Assembly: GCA_011525685.1 (NCBI GenBank)
Contig: WYBW01000100.1
Span: 1 to 51,249 of the forward strand
DNA length: 51,249 bases
DNA from: Verrucomicrobiia bacterium
GTDB lineage: Bacteria; Verrucomicrobiota; Verrucomicrobiia; Limisphaerales; JADLHS01
Direction of reading: 5' to 3'
Both the position numbers and the translations under genes were made by a program. The first letter of the stretch is position 1. Each line of letters starts with the position of its first letter. This document shows positions 43,037 to 49,308 of this stretch, piece by piece. The notes under the pieces are model-generated. The model searched no databases and was not told the DNA's origin. It saw nothing but the letters and a program-made list of their open reading frames with translations.

Positions 43037-45682
43037 TCAAGGTTGCTGGCCGCTCAATGACTGCGGTTCCGGAGTTTGAGTGTTTGGCCGTCGGCGGGTT
43101 TCATCCGGACGAAATCCTTGACCTGCCGGAGGGCGACCATCGGGACCACCGAGGCCACCGCCAGGAGCGCCAGGACCAAAACCGCCTCCCATCTGGCTCA
43201 TCATGCCGCCCTCAAAACCTTGATCGGCTTGCCAAACTTGCCCGCTCGAATCCGTGAACGGCGCGGACGAGCCGGCCTTGATCCGGATGGCCGCCGCGGA
43301 AGCCGCCGCACCAGTTCCAGCCTCCGCCTGCGGAATGATTTCAATCGCCTTGATCGCCGGGTTCTCAACCTGAGCCGTGAACGTGATGCGAAACTCGCCG
43401 TCTATCACTTCCACAGGTACACTCTCGATGTAAGCCCGTCTCGGCCCGCCCGCCTTCACCCAGACGTCAAAGTCTTTGAATTCGCGCCCTTGGACATTCA
43501 AAGAGAACACCCGTTGGCCGGGACCGGTGATGCCATCGTAGGTTTCCGCGAAGTAGAGCTTCGCGAGATACTTGCCATTGGGAATCTTCGTCGAGAATGC
43601 CCTCATGCCCCAACGCTCGCTCAGAAACAAACCCGGGTCCTTGGTTCCGGTAACCACCGTAGCCGAACCGCCACTGCTTCCGGCGGGTGCGCCGAAGCCG
43701 CCACCGGGAGCTCCCGCGCCACGACCTGGACCGGAAGGACCGCCGCCCCGCCCGCCCGGGCCGCCCCCGGAAGCCGGGAATCCCCGGCTCTGCGCCGACA
43801 TGTCTTTCTCAATCCCGGCCCGCAGTTGTGCCCAGTCGAGACTCCCGCGCTTGCCAGTGTCCCACGACTGGAAAAGCCCGGCGAAGCCTTCGGTGAACTC
43901 GCCTTGGGTCACGAACGAATCCTTGTCCTTGTCAAGCGCCTGCAACAGGGGCCGACTGAACATGCCCAAGCCGTTTCCGCCGCCGAAGCCGCCCGGAAAA
44001 CCACCGCCCGCCACCAGCCCCTCCGATTTGCCTGCCAGTTGATCGAGGACTGATTCTGTGCGCGCCTTCGCGAACGGCTTGATGGGTTTGATCTGGCCAC
44101 CACCGAAGGGTCCAGGCGATGAGAGAAGCTCGCCAGCCACGACCTTGTCGAAGCGGGCCAGTTTGGACTCCGATTCCTCCTGAACCGCGGGCCGGATCGC
44201 CGCCGCGATTTCATCCACTTGTTGGGCGAGCCGCTCGGGCCGGAAGATCGTCTTGCTGAAGTCCTCGAGTCGCGCGAGATAGAGTTTCTTGAAGGCCTCC
44301 ACCTTGAACATCCGCTCCAGGAAATAGTTTTCGCCCTGCCACGGGCGATGGATGCTCAACTTGTCCCGTTGCTCCTGGCTGGCGCGATTAAATTGTCCCC
44401 ACGAATGATCCTGGTCCCATGGAATAAACTGAAACAGTTGCGTCTTGGGGTGCAGATGCAGAAAGAGGTTTTGTCCCGGGCCGAGGATGCCGTCCAAGTC
44501 CGAGAGATACACCATCACCGCCATGAACCGCGCAAACTCGGGCAGGTCAACAAACTCACCAATCCGCGCGGCAAATGTCGTATCGTCCGCTTGCGTTACG
44601 AATCGGGACAAGTCCATCACCGCCTTCTTTTGTTCGTCATACAACTCCGTCTTAGGGTCGTAGATCTGATTGTAGGCCGCCCAGTCCGCCCCGAGGTCGG
44701 TGAACAAGGAGGGTGTTACTGGTTTGAAGATTGCCCCGCGTTTGGTCCCAAAGTGTCGCTCGGCAAACTGCTTGTCCACCGCTTCACTCAGTGAATACAG
44801 ACCGAAGTATTGCCGATCATGCTTCCCCGGCACGGTGACAAACACCTTGGCGTAGGCCGTCCGCGGCGCCGGCACGCCCGCATCCCGGTAGAGCCGGTAG
44901 GCCAGCACCTCGTTCATCAGGCTCGCGTCCGTGACGTTGTTTTGCAGGGTCAAGGTCCGCACGTCGCCCAAGGTCTGGCCCTTGGCGTACTTGTTGATCT
45001 GGATTTTGAAGGAGCGCTTCAGCGAATCGCGCGATTCCATGAAGGTGCCGTTGCCCTTGTAGCGCACGCCCACGTCCCGCAGCAGCCGGCCCGCGAACTC
45101 CAGATCGGCCCGCACATACTCGAATTCAAATCCCAGCGCGGCGCCGATGCCATTGCGCTTCCCTTCCGGCGCCAACAGCATTCCGGCGATGCCGCCTCCA
45201 GCCGGGTTGCGGATGGCATCCAAGCCCGCTCGAAGCCGGCCTTCATCGAGTTTGCCCGTTCCGTTGGTGTCCCAGGCTTTGAACCACTTCCCGGCCAGCT
45301 TGGTGAACTCGTCTTGCGAGATTCGCCCGTCCCGATTGAAATCGCCCTGGCTCATCATCACGGGAGAAAGCGCGCGGTCTTCGCGAGCGCCGCCCGCTCC
45401 GCCCGGCCGGCCGCCGCCAAAGAACGGATTGCCACCACCTTTGGGCTCCATGGCCTCCCACTGGTCCGGTGCGAACTTCAGGTGAATCGTCCAGACGTTG
45501 GTCAGGTCGTAAATGCGGTCGGCGCTCAGGAACTGGCTGGACGAGGTGCTCGGCGCCACGCGTTGCAGCAACGCCACTCCGGCAAAAAGTGCCAGGATAA
45601 GAGCAAGCCCAGCCAAGGCTGCCACCACACGTTGCCAACCGGAAACCGCCCTCGAGTCCACAATGGGGATGTTCGTCCTCAT
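43037..45682 (-). CDS. CotH-family kinase with EF-hands and rearranged malectin domain
   Basis: An 881-aa membrane-anchored secreted protein. One membrane segment (about 18-40). An EF-hand pair (loops at Asp114-Glu125 and from Asp138) sits inside the start of the CotH region. The CotH kinase core (about 195-520) has 'DVGVRYKGNGTF', 'LQNNVTDASLMNEVLAYRLYRDAGVP', 'FGLYSLSEAVDKQF' and the metal/catalytic 'PWDQDHSWG' (Asp423, Asp425). A second EF-hand pair begins at Asp584. Glycine-rich linkers are followed by malectin-like sequence (about 680-783), then a detached malectin N-terminal strand (799-826, 'IRIKAGSSAPFTDSSG'), out of the normal order. CotH proteins phosphorylate secreted proteins in spore coats. 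Here the target is unknown. Its ATG is 2 bases past the signal peptidase gene stop, showing tight coupling. Confidence 0.9.
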   Translation of the reverse strand: MRTNIPIVDSRAVSGWQRVVAALAGLALILALFAGVALLQRVAPSTSSSQFLSADRIYDLTNVWTIHLKFAPDQWEAMEPKGGGNPFFGGGRPGGAGGAREDRALSPVMMSQGDFNRDGRISQDEFTKLAGKWFKAWDTNGTGKLDEGRLRAGLDAIRNPAGGGIAGMLLAPEGKRNGIGAALGFEFEYVRADLEFAGRLLRDVGVRYKGNGTFMESRDSLKRSFKIQINKYAKGQTLGDVRTLTLQNNVTDASLMNEVLAYRLYRDAGVPAPRTAYAKVFVTVPGKHDRQYFGLYSLSEAVDKQFAERHFGTKRGAIFKPVTPSLFTDLGADWAAYNQIYDPKTELYDEQKKAVMDLSRFVTQADDTTFAARIGEFVDLPEFARFMAVMVYLSDLDGILGPGQNLFLHLHPKTQLFQFIPWDQDHSWGQFNRASQEQRDKLSIHRPWQGENYFLERMFKVEAFKKLYLARLEDFSKTIFRPERLAQQVDEIAAAIRPAVQEESESKLARFDKVVAGELLSSPGPFGGGQIKPIKPFAKARTESVLDQLAGKSEGLVAGGGFPGGFGGGNGLGMFSRPLLQALDKDKDSFVTQGEFTEGFAGLFQSWDTGKRGSLDWAQLRAGIEKDMSAQSRGFPASGGGPGGRGGGPSGPGRGAGAPGGGFGAPAGSSGGSATVVTGTKDPGLFLSERWGMRAFSTKIPNGKYLAKLYFAETYDGITGPGQRVFSLNVQGREFKDFDVWVKAGGPRRAYIESVPVEVIDGEFRITFTAQVENPAIKAIEIIPQAEAGTGAAASAAAIRIKAGSSAPFTDSSGQVWQADQGFEGGMMSQMGGGFGPGAPGGGLGGPDGRPPAGQGFRPDETRRRPNTQTPEPQSLSGQQP

Positions 45683-45684
45683 GG

Positions 45685-46227
45685 TCAGGTGGCCGGATCA
45701 AAGCCCGGGTTCAGCCCGCGCGGCCATAGGCGAAGGGAGTGGACTACCTTTCCCAGAATCTGATTCTTCGCCGCGATCGCGTGAACGAACACATCGCTGG
45801 ATACCGAGCGGTTGTCGCCGAGCAGCGCATACCGGTCTTCCAGGAGTCTGCCCCTTCGCAGACTTAGCCCACCGGGCTCCAGAACATACTCCTCAGAAAA
45901 CGGAAGTTGGTTGACGTAAAGGCTTCCTTGCCGCAACTCAACTTCTTCGCCGGGCAGACCCACGACCCGTTTAACGATGAGATCATTGCCTGCGCGCGCC
46001 ACGACGATGTCCCCTCGCTTCGGGGCCAGTGCCCGGTAAGCCAGCTTGTCCACCAAAACCAAATCACCTGATCGGAGGCCGGGCATCATGCTTTCGCCCT
46101 TCGCGATAAACACCGTGAAATGCGCCCGAAATGCCACCAACAGTGCAACCAGGGCCACAGCCAGGATTAGCAGGCCAGCGTGGGAAGTCACGAGCGCCCT
46201 TCGGGATTGATCACAAGTGACATTCAT
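45685..46227 (-). CDS. lepB: Signal peptidase I (S26A)
   Basis: A 180-aa type I signal peptidase with one N-terminal membrane segment (about 17-36). Box B holds the catalytic Ser46 in 'KGESMMPGL'. The catalytic lysine is Lys86 in 'NDLIVKRVVGLPGE' (box D). Box E is 'ALLGDNRSVSSDVF', a variant of G-D-N-x-x-x-S-x-D-S-R with F/V in place of the usual S-R. ATG 46227 is chosen; a GTG 10 codons upstream is the alternative. It overlaps the end of the upstream gene by 17 bases, and the CotH gene begins 2 bases after its stop. A dedicated peptidase inside the CotH operon suggests it processes that system's exported proteins. Confidence 0.9.
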   Translation of the reverse strand: MNVTCDQSRRALVTSHAGLLILAVALVALLVAFRAHFTVFIAKGESMMPGLRSGDLVLVDKLAYRALAPKRGDIVVARAGNDLIVKRVVGLPGEEVELRQGSLYVNQLPFSEEYVLEPGGLSLRRGRLLEDRYALLGDNRSVSSDVFVHAIAAKNQILGKVVHSLRLWPRGLNPGFDPAT

Positions 46228-46900
46228 TGGCTGCGCCGGCGATTTGAGCGTTGGCACGAACCCGAACCAGGGAATTCTCGATTCGGGATTTCGCGGGGAA
46301 GTTCACGGGGATTCCCGCCAGATACCAAAGCCCGGCGGTGAGTTCCCGTTCCCGCCCCACCGCCTGGCTGACGGCGACGGCCTCTTCCGCCAGACTGCTC
46401 ACCACTTCGTGCGTTGGATGGCGGTACAGGGCGTCCAGATAGACATCCAACCAGCGGTCGTAGAGGCGCTCCTGCTTCAGCGCGTAGAGCAACGGTTGCA
46501 GCAGTCGCAACTCCACCCCGGTCCCTTGGAATTCCGGCAGCGCCTCATCGAGCAGCTTGATGGCGGCGACCATGGGCCGCTCCGAGCTTGATTGGCGAAC
46601 CTCGAAATTGGCGTTGCGGCTCAAGAGTTCCTGGGTGATCAAACCTTGGGCATCCTCCACGTATCGCGTGGCCAGAGCCTCCAGGACAGCCCGCGCCTGC
46701 TCGACCTCCGAGAACGACTTCGCTGAAGCAAGCTGATCCACCCCCACCATGGCGCCCCTCGACATGTGCGTGGCGCTCGTCTCTCGCATGACGCCAACGT
46801 AATAACCGACCCAGCCGGTGACGGCTGAAACCAGAAACAGCAGGGCAAGGCGCTTCAGTCTCATAAGCCAGATTTCCCGTTCGACGTGAGTTGTTTTCAT
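46211..46900 (-). CDS. Membrane-anchored helical protein, unknown (first gene of CotH operon)
   Basis: A 229-aa protein with a single N-terminal membrane segment (about 17-37, 'LALLFLVSAVTGWVGYYVGVM') and a helical extracytoplasmic part rich in A/E/L/R ('LLDEALPEFQ', 'SLAEEAVAVSQAVG') that may form a TPR-like or coiled-coil fold. ATG 46900 is preferred; ATG 46864, next to the membrane segment, is possible. Its end overlaps the signal peptidase start. No family recognised. It could be an assembly partner of the signal peptidase and CotH protein, judged by position only. Confidence 0.68.
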   Translation of the reverse strand: MKTTHVEREIWLMRLKRLALLFLVSAVTGWVGYYVGVMRETSATHMSRGAMVGVDQLASAKSFSEVEQARAVLEALATRYVEDAQGLITQELLSRNANFEVRQSSSERPMVAAIKLLDEALPEFQGTGVELRLLQPLLYALKQERLYDRWLDVYLDALYRHPTHEVVSSLAEEAVAVSQAVGRERELTAGLWYLAGIPVNFPAKSRIENSLVRVRANAQIAGAANECHL

Positions 46901-46918
46901 TTTTCGCTTACGTCCATA

Positions 46919-47140
46919 CAAGCGCAGACCGCCGCCGAAGTCCGCCAAGTTTTGCACTGGAGCGGTGCTCGTCCGGAAGTCGCCTCGGAGCGCGAACTTC
47001 AGGTCGCCTCGAGGTCCGAGGGCGCTGGCGAATCCGGATGTTTGCAGAGCCATCCACGGTGAGGCGGCGCAAACGCCGCCTCCCGAGTAACCGAGGCACT
47101 GGCCGTCGTCTGTTTCTGGACGCCAGCTTGCAACATGGGG
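46919..47140. repeat. Dispersed repeat, interrupted copy
   Basis: 46919-46952 matches 47510-47543 at 31 of 34 bases (core GAAGTCCGCCAAGTTT). 47114-47140 matches 47556-47581 (core TTCTGGACGCC). In the other copy these parts are 12 bases apart, while here about 160 bases separate them. That extra DNA contains a perfect hairpin GAGGCGGCG-CAAA-CGCCGCCTC (47061-47082). This may be an inserted palindromic element, or two half-copies. Confidence 0.6.
47061..47082. repeat. Perfect 9-bp hairpin
   Basis: GAGGCGGCG, loop CAAA, CGCCGCCTC. It lies about 70 bases past the end of the zinc-ribbon gene on the minus strand, but no T-run follows on either strand, so a palindromic repeat is likelier than a terminator. 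Confidence 0.55.
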
Positions 47141-47148
47141 TTGATATG

Positions 47149-47457
47149 CTAGTGGCGGTTCGCCGAGTCATGGGCACGCTGCTTCCGGGTGTATAGCGGC
47201 GCATTGAGCTGGATCCCAAGCTTCGTGCGGGCGCGGTTTCTGGAACGGATTGCGTTGAGTTCCTTGCATCTCTCGCACCGCCAGCCATCCACGCTCGGCT
47301 CGCCGCAGTTCAGGCATTGCCCGTTGGCGCGCCGGCGCCATTGTGTTTTCAAAGCGCGCAGTGTGTTCGCGGCATACCCATGCATTGCGGTGAACGGCGC
47401 TTCGTTGGTTCCCAGGCCAACGCTTCCGGCGTTGGCGGATGAGTGCTCTGTTTTCAT
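47149..47457 (-). CDS. Small zinc-ribbon protein
   Basis: A 102-aa basic protein (from ATG 47457, MKTEHSSANAG). A four-cysteine zinc-ribbon pattern is seen as 'CLNCG' then 'WRCERCKE' (C-x2-C about 11 residues before C-x2-C), around residues 46-64. It is followed by a basic, arginine-rich tail. The frame is open upstream to 47625, but that part is dispersed-repeat DNA. It could bind nucleic acid. It sits divergently from the ECF sigma gene and upstream of the CotH operon on the same strand, 248 bases away. No named family recognised. Confidence 0.6.
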   Translation of the reverse strand: MKTEHSSANAGSVGLGTNEAPFTAMHGYAANTLRALKTQWRRRANGQCLNCGEPSVDGWRCERCKELNAIRSRNRARTKLGIQLNAPLYTRKQRAHDSANRH

Positions 47458-47509
47458 AGACTCAAGTTTTCGTGCGATCGGCGACTTCGTGTTGCTCCGC
47501 TCGATTCTG

Positions 47510-47581
47510 CAAGCGCAAACCACCGACGAAGTCCGCCAAGTTTCTTTGAGTCTGGTTCTGGACGCCGGCTCGTGACGTGGG
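47510..47581. repeat. Dispersed repeat, compact copy
   Basis: This copy of the repeat also found at 46919-47140 lies just before the ECF sigma gene and about 50 bases upstream of the divergent zinc-ribbon gene. It includes GAAGTCCGCCAAGTTT and TTCTGGACGCCGGCTCGTGA. The other copy sits just upstream of the first CotH-operon gene in the same orientation relative to it. Confidence 0.6.
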
Positions 47582-47582
47582 C

Positions 47583-48149
47583 ATGATTCGAACCGTGAGC
47601 GACGTGACGCACATCCTCGAAGCAATGCAGCGGGGTGAATCCCGCGCTGCCGAGGAACTGTTGCCGCTCGTTTATGATGAACTGCGCCGGATCGCGGCCT
47701 ACAAGATGGCCCAGGAATCGCCGGGGCATACGCTCCAACCGACCGCGCTGGTCCACGAGGCCTGGCTGCGCATGATTGGCGACGGCAACGAGAATTTCGC
47801 GGGACGGGCGCATTTCTTTGCGGTGGCGGCCGAGGCCATGCGGCGCATCCTGGTGGAATCAGCCCGGCGCAAGCGCAGCCTCAAACGCGGAGCTGGCGCC
47901 GAGCACGAAGAATTGAACGAATCTCACGTCGTCACGACCGCGCCTTCCGAACAGGTATTGGCCGTGGATGAAGCCCTCGATCTGCTGGCTGCCGAGGACG
48001 TCACGTGCGCGGACCTGGTCAAGCTGCGCTATTTTGTGGGCATGACCATGGAGGAAGCCGCGACCGCCCTCGGTCTTCCGCTGCGCACGGCTGAACGGCT
48101 CTGGACCTACTCGCGGGCCTGGCTGAGGCGGAGAATTGGTGAAGTTTAG
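47583..48149 (+). CDS. ECF RNA polymerase sigma factor
   Basis: A 188-aa sigma factor of the Sigma70_ECF (PF07638-like) group typical of Planctomycetes and Verrucomicrobia. Region 2 holds 'LLPLVYDELRRIAAYKMAQE' and 'TLQPTALVHEAWLRMIG'. Region 4 holds 'LVKLRYFVGMTMEEAATALGLPLRTAERLWTYSRAWLRRRI', a helix-turn-helix. No anti-sigma gene is adjacent. In related genomes these sigma genes are often followed by a Ser/Thr kinase/WD40 gene. Here a RAYT insertion region follows, and a WD40 gene lies beyond it on the other strand. ATG 47583 is used; a GTG two codons upstream is possible. Confidence 0.93.
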   Translation: MIRTVSDVTHILEAMQRGESRAAEELLPLVYDELRRIAAYKMAQESPGHTLQPTALVHEAWLRMIGDGNENFAGRAHFFAVAAEAMRRILVESARRKRSLKRGAGAEHEELNESHVVTTAPSEQVLAVDEALDLLAAEDVTCADLVKLRYFVGMTMEEAATALGLPLRTAERLWTYSRAWLRRRIGEV

Positions 48150-48232
48150 CATGTTGCAGCAGACGTGAGGAGGCGGAGGTGGAAAAACTTTTCAACTCGG
48201 AGCAGCCGACGTGGAGAGGCTCACACTCTGAG

Positions 48233-48506
48233 AATCCCAACGGGATTCCGCCCCAAAGCCCAGGGTTGCGAGGCACGAGCTACCCTGGGTCACCGTCCGC
48301 CAGACACCCCCAACCGCAACGCGGTTGCGGCCATGCCCATCCATCCTTCGCGTGCGACGTTGGCCACAACCGCGTTGCGGTTGATGATTTTAGTTCACGA
48401 TGACCCAAGGTAGGCGCTGGCGCGCCAACCTTGGGCTGGAGGGCGATGCCCCGTTGGGGCATTCCATCGCGGCACGCGCGCAATCGGACGCAATCCCTTT
48501 GGGATT
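48233..48506. repeat. Left composite inverted repeat of the RAYT element
   Basis: Three hairpin modules, then the same three in reverse order. A: AATCCCAACGGGATT (48233-48247). B: CCCAGGG...CCCTGGG (48259-48289). C: CAACCGC-AAC-GCGGTTG (48311-48327). Then C' (48367-48383), B' CCCAAGG...CCTTGGG (48404-48435) and A' GCCCCGTTGGGGC (48448-48460). A further A-like hairpin, AATCCC-TTT-GGGATT, is at 48492-48506. The A-B-C arm pairs with C'-B'-A', so the whole can fold as one large hairpin. Confidence 0.85.
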
Positions 48507-48539
48507 GGCGGATGACGGGCCTTGGCGCATTCTCCAGCC

Positions 48540-48995
48540 ATGCCTCAATCCCTTTCCGTCGTTTACATTCATCTGGTCTTCTCCACCAAAGACCGCCGAC
48601 CATTCCTGCGCGACAAACCCACTCGCGACGCGCTCCATTCGTATCTCGGCGGCGTGTCCAAGCAACTCGATTGCCCGCCGATCCTCGTCGGCGGCGTGGA
48701 AGATCATGTCCATCTGCTCGCGCGCTTCGGTCGCACCATCACACAGGCCGAGTGGGTGAAGGAATTGAAACGCGTCTCGAATCTCTGGCTGAAGGAACGC
48801 AGTCGCGATTACGCCGATTTCGAATGGCAAGGCGGCTACGCCGATTTCTCCGTGAGCCAATCAAATCTCGAACAGGTGAAGGATTACATCGCCGGTCAGG
48901 AGGAGCATCATCGCAAGATTGGTTTTCAGGACGAGTTGCGCGCATTGTTGCGCAAGCACGAGATTGAATGGGACGAGAAATATGTTTGGGATTGA
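48540..48995 (+). CDS. REP-associated tyrosine transposase (RAYT, Y1/HUH)
   Basis: A 151-aa IS200-like single-strand DNA transposase. The HUH metal motif is 'DHVHLL' (His56, His58) in 'VGGVEDHVHLLARFG'. The catalytic tyrosine is Tyr116 in 'VKDYIAGQEEHH', the pattern of the Y1_Tnp/RAYT group. An N-terminal 'YIHLVFSTKDRRPFL' is also typical. It cuts and joins DNA at hairpins next to REP-like repeats. Both sides carry large composite palindromes. ATG 48540 is chosen over an upstream TTG at 48522. All catalytic residues are present, so it may be active. Confidence 0.94.
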   Translation: MPQSLSVVYIHLVFSTKDRRPFLRDKPTRDALHSYLGGVSKQLDCPPILVGGVEDHVHLLARFGRTITQAEWVKELKRVSNLWLKERSRDYADFEWQGGYADFSVSQSNLEQVKDYIAGQEEHHRKIGFQDELRALLRKHEIEWDEKYVWD

Positions 48996-49006
48996 ATCGA
49001 CGTCAG

Positions 49007-49204
49007 AATCCCAACGGGATTCCGTCTCAAAGGATAACGTCGGAAGACATTGTCAACCGCAACGCGGTTGTGGCCGTTTTGTTCCACGAATCAACGCGCG
49101 CCATTTGCCACAACCGCGTTGCGGTTGAATCCATTTTCGATTCGTAACCCAAGGTAGCTCGTCCCTCGCAACCTTGGGCTGGAGGACACAATCCCGTTGG
49201 GATT
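49007..49204. repeat. Right composite inverted repeat of the RAYT element
   Basis: The modules match the left side: A AATCCCAACGGGATT (49007-49021), C CAACCGC-AAC-GCGGTTG (49054-49070), C' (49111-49127), B' CCCAAGG...CCTTGGG (49148-49178), A' AATCCC-GTT-GGGATT (49190-49204). The first B module seen on the left is missing. It begins 11 bases after the transposase stop. The 100 bases from 49205 to the WD40 gene stop show nothing more. Confidence 0.85.
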
Positions 49205-49308
49205 GGCAAACCGCCCGTGTGAATGCGTTGGGCAGGTTGGCGCGGCTTTGTCCATTGGAAACCCATCACTATCGGACTGTGGATCGTCACTTCGGCTCGC
49301 GCTCCCGT

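Noticed and set aside
44810..45763. 317-codon plus-strand frame
   Set aside because: Antisense to the CotH gene, which is strongly supported by its domains.
48233..49204. Possible CRISPR array (repeated short palindromes)
   Set aside because: The repeats are inverted, of three different kinds and not regularly spaced, and a RAYT gene lies between them.
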